NCBI RefSeq assembly: GCF_024868665.1
Contig: NC_079898.1
Location: 4,251,842-4,315,841 of the forward strand
From: Triplophysa rosa
Taxonomy: Eukaryota; Chordata; Actinopteri; Cypriniformes; Nemacheilidae
Direction of reading: 5' to 3'
DNA length: 64,000 bases
Every line of letters begins with the position of its first letter. Position 1 is the first letter of the stretch. The translations under genes and the position numbers were made by a program. Below the pieces are notes generated by a model. The model had not been told where the DNA came from. It made no database searches and worked only from the letters and a program-made list of their open reading frames with translations. Positions 34,706-49,029 of this stretch are shown here, piece after piece.

Positions 34706-34782
34706 ATGAGCATGGCAGATGATCAGAAGTCCACACGCTCAAAGCTGCGGGGAGTCAAAAGGCCAGGCAGCGCTTGGTATGG
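34706..34782 (+). CDS. Isolated candidate 5' coding exon, unrecognised gene
   Basis: A TTTCTTGCAG acceptor at 34694-34703 is followed by two bases, an ATG and 25 codons, then a strong GTGAGT donor at 34783. The peptide starts MSMADDQKSTRSKLRGVKRP and is rich in basic residues; a second in-frame Met (MADDQ) follows two residues later. I do not recognise the protein. No partner exon could be identified downstream, and it sits inside a block of mobile elements. It may be a real exon of a gene that continues elsewhere, a captured exon, or chance. Confidence 0.4.
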
Positions 34783-35469
34783 GTGAGTGATTCAGATTCG
34801 TACTCCCAGACCTTTCAGTGTTTGTAAAGTCTCTTTGGTAATGTTACATGTACACTATCACTCATGCTTGGCAAGACGTAAGCCCACAAATCCCAACATT
34901 ATCACATGGCTATCATTTGGTCTTAGATCATAAAGCTCGGCCCTTTAGGTGTTAAAAAATGGTAATTTTCGGATATTTTAGATATTTTGGTCTAGTAGAA
35001 TATAAACATTTAGTATTTTTATGTTTACTTTTGGCTTGTCTCCGTTTGCTGTTTTTTTCTATGAAGATCTGGCGACCCTCTCAATTAAGCAAAGGGGCTC
35101 ATGAGAGTGGCTAGTTCCGTGTCAAAATGTGCGAAAGTAAAGACTTCTTTTACTGTCATTTTCTTGCACTTCACAAAAACAGATGAAGACATCTCCTATG
35201 GGCATCATTAGACATCATTAACAACTATTTGTTGAGTTCGGTTCCATACTGCGTCGGGTTTTGGTAAATGCGGTTGTCACTACCTGCATTTTTCGGGAGT
35301 AAATTCGGTAGTACAATGCGGTTGTCACTCCCGTAAATTAGTGAACTGTGTTTGTACAGAACATGATTAAGCACTAAAAGGTGAAGTGACAACCAAATTT
35401 ATCTGCACTGTGTACGTGGCCTACATATGGAATCTGAAGAGGAAAAATATTAATTTGGTAATCATTGCT

Positions 35470-35735
35470 TTATTTGCTATTGCTGCACCGAGGCTCTGGA
35501 ATCCCCTACCGGTTTATGTTAGATCTGCGGTAACAATGCATGAGTTTAGGTCAAAACTAAAGACCCACCTTTTTTCTCTGGCTTATAATTGTAATTATGT
35601 GTGCTATGTTGGTTTTCTCTGTGCTGTAATTTACTTTAGGAAATTTTATCATGTTGTTCGTAGAATGAATTTGGATTTTAATTGTTTTATTGGGTTGATG
35701 TTTTACTCGATGTATTTATTGAGGTAGTCATACAA
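35470..35735 (+). pseudogene. Old L2-type LINE 3' coding fragment
   Basis: The plus strand reads APRLWNPLPVYVRSA, then FRSKLKTHLFSLAYN, aligned to APKLWNSLPCTVREA and FKSRLKTHLFNLAY at the end of ORF2 in copies A and B. It is much more diverged than the other copies and lacks everything upstream. Confidence 0.7.
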
Positions 35736-35944
35736 AATGTATCAGGTGAGTTGAATAAACCCCATATGGGAGTAAGTGCATATGCAGGGTCTTCTGGAGA
35801 TTGTAATGTCCAGAATCAATTTACAGTATGCTGTTTTAATAAAAAAAGGTGCTCATGGAATTATTGTTAATTTTATTTAGAGGGCTTCACATTACATATA
35901 CACACAAAATTAGTATTTAAGGAATATTATTAAATCATAAGGCA

Positions 35945-36130
35945 AAGGCACTGTCAACCTAAGGCTTGAAACGTTTGTTTTTGTGGAATACAAAAGAAGA
36001 TATTTTGAGAAATGTCTCAGTGGTTTTGTGTTTATACAATGGAAGTCAGTGGGGCTAATGTTGTTTGATTATCAACATTCTTCAAAAATCTTTTTTTTGT
36101 GTGTTCTGCAGAAGAAAGAAAGTCATACAT
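35945..36130. repeat. Partial MITE of the TTCACCCAAAAATG family
   Basis: AAAGAAGATATTTTGAGAAATGT and TCTGCAGAAGAAAGAAAGTCATAC match the interior of the element at 18586-18913 and its relatives. Both terminal ends are missing. Confidence 0.5.
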
Positions 36131-37140
36131 GACATATGAAAATAATACAACATGCAAAGCATAACCCTTTTCTTGTAAATGCTGTATAAAGTATAATGGC
36201 AGGTGAGTTTGAGTAAACACAATTCACACAAGTACATATTGATTCAGAGCCTATTTGAGCCCCATGGCTCTTTTCATGCACACAGTACTGAATTGTGGGA
36301 GACGAGTGGAATGTGTCATCTTGCAATAAAATATGAGCCGGAAAGAGGCAACAGATGCCTTGTTCAGGAATGTGTGCCCAAACCCTGAGTAGTCCCCCCT
36401 TAACTGAGAGATACCAGCAGAGGGTGAGGTGGTGGGATGGAGGAGGGATCCTGAAAAACTGTCACGGGACTAGTGTTGCACACCGGTACTAGAAAAGAAC
36501 CGCAATACCCTTCTGTTAAAACGATACCAATTTCTAATTTATTTAATAATAATGGGTACTAATACTTCTACAGCATTTATTCATCTTNTAAGTAAAACTT
36601 TAAGATTCTAAAGCAGCCCCCCCGGTCAGGCAGATAGTGCAAAAACAGTATGCAAACGGTGGCGAGGAACCCAAAACTCTAATCGAGAAAAAAAACCTCA
36701 GGAGAACCCAGGCCCAACCAGGGGATTCCAGTTCCCCTCTGGCAAAAGCTGCTGCCTCTGCACAAGCTCCAGAGAACTTGCACAACAAGGCTAAATAAAA
36801 TAAATAAACTTAATAATAAAATAAATTATAGTTTAAGATTATCATTAATAATCTAATAGCATTTGAAATTTTGTGGTGAAGACATGTCAAGAGACCGCGT
36901 CCTTCTTTATCCAGCTCTATCATCTCAGCTCTTGTCAGGTCCCCACTTCCCATTCTCCGCTCTACCATCAGGTCAGGCCATGAACTGCATCCTGCTCGCT
37001 GTGGTAACCTTGGAACAATGAGACAAGACTGGCTGAGAGTAGAGTACTGTTCTGTACTCTTTGATGCAACAAGTACATCAGTTGTGTTTTTGGTTCCGGT
37101 TGATCTAACTAATGCAGCCTAAACCCTCTGAAGATTTATA

Positions 37141-40101
37141 TTATGGAAGAGTAGTGTATGCAAGATTAAAAAGATGCGTCTTTAGTCTAGATTTAAACTG
37201 ACAGAGTGTGTCTGCCTCCCGGACAGTGCAGGGAAGACTATTCCAAAGTTTAGGCGCTAGATAGGAAAAGGATCTACCACCTGCACTTGATTTTGAAATT
37301 CTAGGTATTACCAACTGACAGGACGCCTGAGAGCGTAATGCACGTGAAGGACTGTAATACAAAAGGAGTTCATTCAAGTACTGAGGAGCTAAACCATGTA
37401 AGGCTTTATAGGTAATAAGCAAGATTTTAAAGTTAACGCGATGCTTTATAGGTAACCAGTGCAAGGTTGACAGAACCGGGCTAATATGTTCATACTTTTT
37501 TGTACGTGTAAGAACTCGAGCTGCCGCGTTTTGGACCAATTGGAGTTTTTGTAATAAGCCTGCAGGGCAACCACCTAACAGTGCATTACAGTAATCTAGT
37601 CTTGATGTCATGAATGCATGAATTAACTTCTCTGCATCTGAATTGACAGCATATGACGTAGTTTAGATATATTCTTAAAATGGAAAAACGCAATTTTACA
37701 GGTGTTGGCGACGTGGCTCTCAAATGACAGATTACTATCGAATAGAACGCCAAGATTCTTTGCTGACGACGAGGGTTTTATGGAACATCCGTCAATAGTT
37801 AAACAGTATTCTTGGTTGTTACTTATAGCAGTTTTCGGTCCAATAAGTAACACTTCCGTTTTGTCCGAGTTCAGTAATAAAAAGTTGTTACTCATCCAGT
37901 TTTTTATATCGACTATGCATTCCATTATTCGATGGAACTGCTGTGTTTCATGAGGCTTCGAGGAAATATAAAGTTGAGTATCATCAGCATAACAGTGAAA
38001 GCTAACTCCGTGTCGCTTTATTATATCTCCTAGAGGTAGCATGTATAATGCGAAGAGCAGAGGCCCTAAGACTGAGCCCTGTGGTACACCGTACTGGACT
38101 TGCGATTTGCGTGACACCTCATTGTTTATTGCTACAAATTGAAAACGGTCGGATAAATAAGATTTAAACCATTTCAAAGCTATTCCCTTAATGCCGACAT
38201 AATTTTCGAGTCTATGTAGGAGTGTGCTGTGGTCAATGGTATCGAATGCAGCACTAAGGTCTAGCAGCACCAATAACGAGATACAACCTCGGTCAGACGC
38301 CAATAGCAGATCATTTGTAACTCTGATCAAAGCAGTCTCTGTACTGTGACATGCTCTAAATCCAGACTGGAATTCTTCATTGATGTCATTCCTTTGGAGG
38401 AAGGAGCATAATTGAGTTGAAACTACTTTTTCCAGAACTTTAGATATGAAAGGTAGATTCGATATAGGCCTGTAGTTCCTTAGTTCTCTAGGGTCGAGTT
38501 GGGGTTTTTTGACAAGGGGCCTTATAACAGCCACCTTATATGCTTTAGGCACATGTCCTAATGTCAGAGATGAGTTAATAATACCAAGAAGAGGATCTAT
38601 AATTTCTGGGAGCATCTCTTTCAGTAGATTTGTAGGTATAGGGTCTAGTATGCATGTTGTTGATTTAGATGATCTAATAATTTTAGACAGCTCATCTTGA
38701 TCTACGGTATAAAATAATTGCATTTTCTCCTTAAGGGCGCTGTAGTTAGTTTGTTCAGCGGGTTTCACTTCTGATTGCATTGTTATAATTTTTTCTCTAA
38801 TATCTTGGATTTTATATGTGAAGTAGTTCATAAATTCATCACTGCTATGCTGATATACAGGATCAGAAGTCACTGACGATTTATTTTTTGTTAATTTAGC
38901 CACCGTGTTAAATAAAAACCTAGGGTTGTGCTGGTTTTCTTCTATTAGTGATGAAAAGTAGGCGGATCTAGAAGTTATTAGGGCTTTCCTGTATTTTCGA
39001 ATACTATCCTTCCATGCTGTACGAAATACCTCTAATTTAGTTTTCTTAAAGTTGCGCTCCATTTTTCGGGCCGCTTTCTTTAGAGCCTGAGTGTGTTCAT
39101 TATACCACGGTGTGGGGCTGCCATTTTTAATCTTCTTTAAACGTAGTGGAGCAACTTTGTCTAGCGTTACCGAGAAGGTGGAATTAAAATTTTCAGTGGT
39201 AATGTCAAGATCTTCAACGTTATTTCTCATGATTTGAGACAATTCGGGCAGTTATCGAGAAACGCATCTTTGGTAGTTGAAGTTATTGTTCTACCATATT
39301 TGTAACAATGAGTTTTATTTGCAGCCGTAGGCCAGTGAAGCAAACATAATACCAGATAATGATCCGAAATGTCTTCACTCTGCTGAAGGATTTTAACGTC
39401 GTCCACATTTATACCGTAAGACAGTATTAAATCTAAAGTATGATTACGAAGGTGAGTGGGTCCTGACACATGTTGACTAATGCCCATGGAGTTAAGAGTG
39501 TCTTTGAAAGCCATTCCTAAGGCATCTGTAACGTTATCTACGTGGATGTTAAAGTCACCAACGACAAGGAGTCTATCTGCGGCCAGTACTAGTTCTGATA
39601 AGAACCCACCAAATTCTTTAATAAAATCTGTGTGGTGCCCTGGAGGCCTATATACAATAGCTAGAATCAATTTAAAAAGGTTTTATCTTTAGTATTAGGT
39701 GTTGAAACATGAAGAACCATGACTTCAAAAGAATTATATTTAGAGTTCGACTTCTGGGAAATGCTAAGAGAGTTATTGTAAAGTGCTGCGACACCTCCCC
39801 CTCTGCCTTTTAGACGAGGCTCGTGTTTATAATAATAATCTTGGGGGACAGATTCATTTAAAGCAATATAATCATCTGGTTTTAGCCATGTTTCTGTCAA
39901 ACAGAGCATGTCTATTTTATGATCTGTTATCATATCGTTAACAAAAAGTGCTTTATTAGAGAGAGATCTAATATTTAGCAATCCGAGTCGTAACAGTTGA
40001 TTATCTGTATTTTGTTCATGTTTAGTTTGTTTAACGTTTATTAAATTACTTTCAAGAGGTTTACGCATTATTTTATGTTTGCTAATCCGGGGGACAGACA
40101 C
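37141..40101 (-). pseudogene. L2 copy A ORF2 (endonuclease and reverse transcriptase), frameshifted
   Basis: Endonuclease motifs: LNIRSLSNK, CLTETWL, GRGGGVAALYNN, IVYRPPG, GDFNIHVD, SDHYLV. RT motifs: RNYRPISNLPFISKVLEK, FQSGFRACHSTETAL, LDLSAAFDTIDH, YGVPQGSVLGPLLF, YADDTQLY. C-terminal SRLDYCNALLGG and APKLWNSLP. Single missing bases, relative to copy B or the other copies, break the frame near 39672, 39250 and 37652. Between 37623 and 39242 it is open for 539 codons, longer than the matching interval in copy B. Confidence 0.88.
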
Positions 40102-40409
40102 AGTCTCTATTTTGTGATGTTTGGGAGAACGGATTACTACATGTTGTACATTTTGTGTATTCTGCGACGTGAGACGGCAAGCAGACAGTTGGTTAAGCCA
40201 TACTGTCTGCTCCCTGACCTGGGCCCCAGCGAGTCAAGTTTTAGCATTAGCATTAAGACTTTTTGCCATATTTCTAGACAGGATGGAAGTCCCAGCCCAG
40301 GAGGGATGGAGAACATCTCGTTTCAACAGGTCAGGTCTGCCCTCAAAACTCTTCCAGTTATTTATAAAAACTATATCATTCTGCAGGCACCACTCAGACA
40401 ACCAGCCAT

Positions 40410-41102
40410 TTAGTGATGATAATCTGCTATAAATCTCATCACCACATAAGCAGTGAGGGGGCCAGAGAATATTACAGTGTCTGACATCATGCTTGCGAGC
40501 TCACACACCTCTTTAATGTTATCTTTTGTGATCTCCGATTGACGGAGTCGAACATCATTTGTGCCGACGTGAATGACAATCTTACTGAATTTACGATTAG
40601 CCTTAGCCAGCACATTTAAATTTGACTTGATGTCAGGCGCTCTGGCTCCCGGTAAACATTTGACTATGGTGGCTGGTGCCTCTATGTTAACGTTCCGAAC
40701 AATAGAATCACCGATAACTAGGGCACTTTCAGCAGGTTTCTCAGTCGGTGCGTCACTGAGCGGGGCAAACCTGTTCGAGACTGTAATCGGAACGGTCGAG
40801 TGATGTTTTGTCCTGCGACTACGCCGTCTCACAGTCACGAAGTTTCCCAGCTGCGGAGGATTTTCAACCGGAACCGAGCTGTGTGCGCTAATGTTGCTCG
40901 CATCCAAAGTGTTTTCTATCGTCGTTAAACTCTTACTATCCTCAGATAAAGATTGGATGCGAGACTCTAATTCTAAGATCTTCTCTGTCAGCCTAACTAT
41001 TTCCCTGCATTTATCGCATATAAAGCCCTCGCAGCTGACAGAGAAGGCTAAGCTAAACATATGACATGAGGTGCAAGTAACAATAATAGGAATAGAAGCC
41101 AT
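40410..41102 (-). pseudogene. L2 copy A ORF1, frameshifted
   Basis: Identical to copy B ORF1 for most of its length (Cys-rich start, coiled coil, VIGDSIVRNV, IHVGTNDVR). A one-base deletion near 40457, after FSGPL, shifts the frame and removes the DGLHP box of the esterase. Confidence 0.85.
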
Positions 41103-41560
41103 AACTCACCGGATTTGAAGTGCAATTCCAACTTACCAAGGTTGCTCGATGGATCGTAGTATACTCGCTTAAAAAGAGAAACAGTTAGCACACAAGACAA
41201 ACCAGAGGCAAGATGATATTCACAGTGTGAACAGAAAGCAAGCTAACACGCTATTGCTATGCTAACGGCGTTAAGTTAACTATCACATTTGGTTTAGACT
41301 CTTCCAAGTAAATAACAGGAACAGGGTTATTGAGATATCAGGATAAGTTAGCAACGACAATAATAATTAACGATAATAAAATACACTAATATTAGAGCGA
41401 AGTGGGAAGCGCACTGATACAAACAAGCTGCCGGCAGCGATGCAGGAAACAGGAAACAGGAACCAGTCCACTACCGTTGTTTAAATACCACCCACCAAAT
41501 TGTGTACATTAAAGAAAAACCCAACTAAAAAAAGGAAACCCCACTCCTGGTACCAAAATA

Positions 41561-42600
41561 TGTGGCCGGGTTTATTATTACTTGTTAATCAAGACAAAAC
41601 ACTGACTACACATTAACTGGGGTTCTTTTATTCCCGACTACACCCGAAAGGGATGCAGCATTAAAGAAAAACTAAGTCAGGCTTAGGAGAAACAATGCCA
41701 CATTTTGGACATGAGAAATTCAGCATCAGTCAATTGGTAAACAAAGTATTAAGTAAAAGAAAAACAAAACAAAACAACAACAAAAACCAAGTCTGCCTGT
41801 TCAGTGGCTCAATAACAATAGTTATGTTTAACCACCCCAAATAAACAACGGTAGTGACTATAGAGAAAAGGAAAACAGAAAAATACACATCATGGAACAA
41901 TCCACGTTAACAACTGCAAGACATATAAGCACATGCAGCACATCTGCAGCACTTAAAACCATACTATACTATTGCTGCTTACATACATCAGGTCAAAAGC
42001 ATTCACAAATACACATTGAACACAGTTCAATTCCGTTAGAAACAAAAAACAGATATATAAAACAAAACAAAGAAACATATCTCCAACTCACATTGCGGCA
42101 GTCTCTCAAACCCGAGTGCTCACGTGGACCGCAGCTCACGTGCGAGTAAACGTGCTTCACCTCTCCCCTCTAATACAATACGAGAGTGTAATTAAGTAAC
42201 TTTTTGCAACTTTACATAAACACAGACGACATATGAGTTACATGACAGTGTATATTATAACCGTAAACTGAAATAAACACTCACGCTCTTAACTTCAGAC
42301 GCCTCTGAAGAGCACACTTAATGTGAAGACATCCCCACGAACTAATGAGAAAGCTGAACGGACGTGCAAAATAAGCAACAATCCACCGACCAGACCTTAA
42401 GGCAAATCAATATACACTGATAAGTTGATATTTATCACTATTTTAACGTCTTTTGAACTCTATAAACGTATTTTCTCACCACATCGAGGCCCGTTCGCTT
42501 CCCAGCTTCTTACGCTCGCATAGGCGCTCTCTCTCTCACACACACGGAGATAATCACTTAAAGGAGCCGCCACACCTTTTCACATATTACCTTTACATGC
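41561..42600 (-). mobile_element. LTR-like unit A
   Basis: On the minus strand it ends AATAAACCCGGCCACA, preceded by AATAAAAGAACCCC (polyadenylation-like). Immediately downstream is TGGTACCAGGAGTGGGGT, which looks like a primer-binding site. Near its 5' side are GTGTGTGTGAGAGAGAGCGC and a 55-bp segment also found at 32046-32100; the true 5' end (TGTAACCGGG) is missing. Other copies are at 43137-44119 and 49030-49936. Confidence 0.55.
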
Positions 42601-42764
42601 TGTGGGAATATTTTTCAGATAAAAGTATGATTTAAATATCAATATAATCAATAAGTGTTTTCTTTCATTAAATCATTAAGCTGTGTGATTTTGTCGTGTG
42701 CTTGCTATCTTACTCAGTAAAATAGTTACTGTGGCAAATGGGGGTTGGAGCCATAAATTATCTA

Positions 42765-42864
42765 GATCAACACACACACACACACAAAGAGTGTTTTTCA
42801 CATAAAATGTTATGAATCAATCCACTGCATATGTTTTAAGTATAATCATGAGTTGTGATGTTCA

Positions 42865-42916
<52 letters not shown>

Positions 42917-42984
42917 GAGTGTTTTTCACATAAAAATGTTATGAATCAATCCACTGCATATGTTTTAAGTATAATCATGAGTTG
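42765..42984. repeat. CA microsatellites with a 70-bp flanking duplication
   Basis: (CA)n at about 42769-42786 and (CGCA)n/(CA)n at 42863-42914. The 70 bp after each run (AAAGAGTGTTTTTCACATAA ... ATAATCATGAGTTG) are direct copies at 42787-42853 and 42915-42984, with one A length difference. Confidence 0.85.
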
Positions 42985-43043
42985 GGTTGTGTTTTAATGA
43001 ATCATAGGATTAAGAAACAACGCTACATAATTAAAAGTATTAG

Positions 43044-44119
<1,076 letters not shown>

Positions 44120-44301
44120 TTAACAACACATAAACACGGATGAAAAAACAATTGTGATGTACAGTACTTTACAAGATTTAAATAGGTGAAGATTCAAATC
44201 GTTAACACAAAAATGCACATAACAACTTTTACATCAAACAACCTTTTCAATTGCAGTTAAACCATGTATTCTAATACTGCGGGTTCTATGATTCAATATT
44301 T

Positions 44302-44545
44302 TGGTTACACTTTATATTAAGGTACACAAATTTATCATCAACTACTTGCTTATTAACATGCATATTGGTTGTATATTAGTATGTATAAAGCACATATTAA
44401 TTCCTTATTCTACATCCCTTAAACCTACCCAATACCTAAACCTAAAAACTACCTTATAAGCAGTAATTAGCAGTTCATTGAGGCCAAAGTTGTAGTTAAT
44501 AGTTAGTAAATGGTGAGAATCGGTCCCTATTCCAAAGTGTGTATT
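44302..44545. repeat. MITE (GGTTACACTTTATATTAAGG family)
   Basis: Left end GGTTACACTTTATATTAAGG; right end GGTGAGAATCGGTCCCTATT followed by CCAAAGTGT. This pattern is common in cyprinid genomes. No coding capacity. Confidence 0.6.
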
Positions 44546-44691
44546 ATCTCTTTAATAAGCTCTTTACGGTTCTATTACAACAATCTATCTATATATATAA
44601 AGTTGCATTGCAACAATGCCAAATTGTGAAAAGCACTATAAAAATAAATTAGAATTGATCTGACACTGAACGACCATAATACATAACTGTC

Positions 44692-44806
<115 letters not shown>

Positions 44807-45352
44807 CATTACTCACGTTGCAGGTTGTGACATTCACTGTTTAACAGGGTCATAGGAAAGATGGCCAAATGCTGAAGGCTTCTTGTATCAGCAGCTTGGA
44901 GATGCTTTTATTTCACACCTCAGGTTGCTCGATCCGTAGCTTGTGCGCATAACCGGTTCACTGTGTCTCACTCTTCTGCAAGCTCTGCTGTTCTGTTACT
45001 ACTGAAGCACTGACAGCCCAGCTGACGTTGTATTAGCGGATTGTACCAACTGTCAAACTGCAGCGGGGAGGTATGGAGCACTACAGACTGCTGATGCATT
45101 CTAAACACATGGGGACAAACAAAAGAGACTGAGCTCGAGGAAAATATAAAGAATGAAGGCAAAAATGTACATAATAAGCAAAAGAAAGTAGTAAAGAAAG
45201 GAAAGGAAGAAAGATAGAAATATCTGAACGGACCTATGCGAATACATTAAGGAACAAAGGCATGTAAGTTTGGAAGGTACTGTAAATTAAGACTTAAATT
45301 AAAAGGCTTTCCGAAGAGAAACTGGTGGCCAGTGGTGGAGCTAGAGGGCAGA

Positions 45353-47205
45353 GGTGTAAAGAGTACCTGAAAACCATACTTAAGTAAAAGTACAGATACC
45401 TTGCAGTGAAAATTACTCCATTACAAGTTACAAGTCACCAATTCCAAAACGACTTCAGTAAAAGTCTTTGAGTATCTGATTTTAACAGTACTTGAGTATT
45501 TTACTCATACTGAATGTAGGCTCAAAGCAGCACTAGTCCTCAACACTTAGGAGACACAGCAGTGAAAAACTAGAAACAGTTGATTTGTGAAGTGAGCAAT
45601 CGCATTTATTTTCTTAAATCATAATAAGACTGAACACCTCAAAATTGCAACAAATCATGGTCGACACCATAACCTACGTCATTACAAACACCCTAAGTCT
45701 CATTTAAGCTCAAGTGCTCATAAGTAAACCAAAGTCCTTCAAAAAGGTCTCAATATAACAGATAAATAAAATAATGTTAAGTAGAATTAAAAAGTCAAAG
45801 CCTTTTTGCACTGGACATGCTGGTTTGGGCCTCATGGCCAGCTGCAGTCATGTCCTCATTTCACATACACTGTTAGCCCTTACCTGCCATTTCTACAGTA
45901 ATACATTGGCAACACTGTTGCCAGCTAGTTACTGTAGGTGTTTTACAGTAAACAACTGCAATGGCTGTTTGAAGATACATTATTAAAGAATCTATTAACG
46001 CACTTAGGTCACACAGTCTTAGATGAACACAATAAATCTGTCAAGATTTCACCAGAGGATAATTAAACACAAACATCAATAACATCTTCACAATATATCG
46101 ATGACACGCACTTATCAAACCTCTCATTATCTGTATCATGTGCTACACTACATCTACATGATCCATATCTCTTCAGATCAGTAGTACTTTCATGGCATTA
46201 TAGTAGATATTGACAGTACAGCTCTATTATTTCAGCAATCTGACATGGTCGCTTGTGTAAGCGACTCTCATATAACTTATATATGTACACAATAAGACAA
46301 ACTCTCTCTCTCTCTCTCTAATAGCAGTCAGTGGTTTTATAGTAGAGGTGAGAATTCATCAGCACATGTAACACAAGATTTGATTTGATACTGTCAGCGA
46401 GAGAACACAAACAGAATGAAGACAGGACACATCGACATTAAATACATTCATTTGATTATAAAACATCTCAGAAACAGTGATTTGTCCGCCTGACGTCTGT
46501 CCTGCAGTAAAGCAGAAACAATCTGGAGTTGATATAAAGACCCTGACGTTTAACCAGTGTTGTAATGTAACAAAGTAAAAATACTTCAGTACGGTCTCTG
46601 GACTTTACTTGAGTCTTTATATTTCTGCAGACTTTTACTCCATTACATTTCCTGAACAAAATGTATACTTTTACTTTTACTGATACATTTCTCCTTAGCA
46701 TGTTCGTTACTACAAAATAAAAGCATAGAAACTGAAATAGACAAGTGAGCGATCGGGTCACCATGACAGTGCTGAACCAACCATTGGTTCAAGCTCAACG
46801 TGCTCTCTGTGGCTCATTTCAACTCAAGGTTTTAACGTGCGGCTTCTTTTAAAGGTAAACAGCACATGTTTCTGTTTCAATGAACGATGAAATGACTGAG
46901 TGTTACTGTGAAGGACATGCAAGTAAGGACCGGACAGATTTGATCTGATTTTGTTCTCTTAGAGGGATAATGTTGGGGTGGGAGGGAACTATCCTTTTAT
47001 AAAGTTATAAAGTAAAGTTATAAAGATGTGGTTTCTGAACTTGTATTTTGATAGTTTAGCAATTTGGCAACATGTTGACAGAGCTTTTTCAAAGTTGTAC
47101 ATTTCTATGCAAGTACCATTTTTGATCTTTATGCTAAAAATAAAGATTTTCTGGCGAGATATTTGTACTTTTACTCAAGTATTGCTTTTATGTACTTTAT
47201 ACATC
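45353..47205. mobile_element. hAT-like element with AAGTAAAAGTACAGATACC ends
   Basis: Left end TACTTAAGTAAAAGTACAGA; right end, inverted, TACTTGAGTAAAAGTACAAA at about 47157-47185. Related internal blocks at 46557-46690 suggest a second, nested or duplicated end. No transposase recognised. Confidence 0.5.
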
Positions 47206-48844
47206 ACCGAGTTTAACAGTCAGCTTGTAGAGTTTGCTTTGGGATGACTGCCATTGGACATGTGAAAGAGTTGTTGTGGAGTATCTGTAAAAGATTCTGA
47301 GACCAGGAAGCAGAAGGCGGATCTCTAAAGCGTTTTATCAAAGTCAACGAGTGTATTTGCGACACGATCATGGAAGAAGAACATCCTGGAAATGTTTACC
47401 TTTTTGGTTTGACAGCTACACGCTGACTCGCTGAAAGATCTCTTGATGTTTCATTCACGAGAGAAGGCTTTTTCTTCAGACCTCTGACGGAGGCTCATGG
47501 AAACTCACAAACGCTCAGATGACGTTCAGTTGTGAGATGTTCTTCATCTGGAAACACTCTCTCAGAAACATGACCTCACTTTAATCCTGATGCTTCCGCA
47601 GGCTTCGTCTTTATATTGATCTTGTTTTATTGTGTGAATGTTGTTGAGAATCTCAAATTAGTGGTTAAAGCTTTAATCCATTTATTCTATGCCGTCTCCT
47701 GTAGATGATGTGCTGAACTCAAATAAAAATCATGTTCCTTAATAACAGCGTCCATAACAAGCGCAACAGAAAACTGTTCATGAACGATTTCATCAGAATC
47801 GTGAATATTTGCCCGCTGTCCTCTCGACGAGGCTTGTGGGATTGAAACACATTTAATGATCTTTACCGCTGAACATTTCTATCATCAGAAGAGCAGAAGC
47901 GGCTCTGTCAACGTTTAATCCGCTGAGTTTTGGAGCTCGCGGGCTGGTTTTGACTTTTAATCCGCGTTAAAAAGCCATCAGCCCACAGTTTCACCGCTGA
48001 TATTCACATCAACACCCACGGACACGATCCAAACACACGTGTGAATGTTCTTCATGTGAAGGACAGACTGCTGAACTTTCATTCACTCGTGTGCTTTATG
48101 GACTCGCGCACGCATCGCACTAGTTTACAGGCCGGAGAAACATTTTTAATCCCGTGAATTTATCACGCCGCAACAGGATGAAGAATTTCGGGGGAGGCGA
48201 TTGCCAAAAAAATCTATAAAATGGAATCCTATTAAAGCTCGTAAACAAGCAAACGGCGCTTCCTACACACAGCATGAGCGGAAGAGAAATGTGCTCGCTC
48301 TAAATCATGCATGTTTGATGCTTTATATGTCTGCGAGATGGATCATACTCTCTCTCTCTCTGCTGCAGTGCATTCTGGGAGCAGATGAATGGTGTCTGAT
48401 ATTCGTCAAACTTTTATAACACAGTAACGTCTGTGAGAAGCTGATGTGATGGAAGACCAACAGATGCTTCTCGCAAACTCACTTTCTCTCTTTAAACTAC
48501 AGACACGAGATACTGAAGCTCCTGAACATCAGCTGCTTGATCATTGGCTCAACACATTCTCAGGAAACACGTACTGATAAAAATGCACTTTAAGTCACTT
48601 TAAATAAGGCATCTGCTGAATGCGGTCATGTGAAGATCCTCATGATTTAAAGGTCCAGAGCAAGAGCGTAGCCAGAAAAGAGACTCTGGTTGAGCATCAA
48701 AAGAACTGAGAGCCCCTCATTTATTGTCAGATGAATGTGCAAAAAACCAACTCTGCGTATCACTAACGTTACAGAATAGACTGGGTGTAAAACGACATAA
48801 ATGCCTGGAAACGCATTTGCTGAAGAAATTCTCACGTAACGAAC
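47206..48844. other. Unassigned, no gene seen
   Basis: Higher GC than neighbours in parts, with short CT runs at about 48348-48362. An open frame at 48201-48419 has no motif. No splice-supported exon recognised. Confidence 0.35.
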
Positions 48845-49028
48845 ATTAAAGGGTAAGTTCATCCCCAAATCAAATTTGTGTGATTTTTTACTGATCTGCA
48901 CAAAACGTCTGATGATTTCGATATTGAGGAAGACTTGCACTTTTTTGCCCAACCGTACGAACAGAATGCGCATGCGTGGAAGTGCTCTCGTGAACGCGCG
49001 CCATACATTGACCAGACAGAGGAGAATA
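48845..49028. repeat. Fragment of the foldback family at 761-1699
   Basis: TTAAAGGGTAAGTTCATCCC, then TTGCACTTTTTTGCCCAACCGTACGAACAG and GAAGTGCTCTCGTGAACGCG match the interior of the 761-1699 element in inverted order. Cut off by the ambiguous base at 49029. Confidence 0.5.
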
Positions 49029-49029
49029 N

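Larger units (their letters stand above)
36590..41443 (-). mobile_element. L2-type LINE copy A
   Basis: An inverted, nearly identical counterpart of copy B (50054-54914). The 5' end is at 41443 (GCATCGCTGCCGG on the minus strand); ORF1 and ORF2 follow on the minus strand. The 3' untranslated tail is cut off at 36590, next to an ambiguous base N at 36588. The coordinates run parallel to copy B with only single-base indels. Confidence 0.9.

Noticed and set aside
40573..40803. Plus-strand open frame within L2 copy A, repeated inverted in copy B
   Set aside because: Antisense shadow of LINE ORF1; identical because the LINE copies are identical.
47026..48419. Short plus-strand open frames between the hAT-like element and the foldback fragment
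   Set aside because: No recognisable domain, codon pattern or splice signals.
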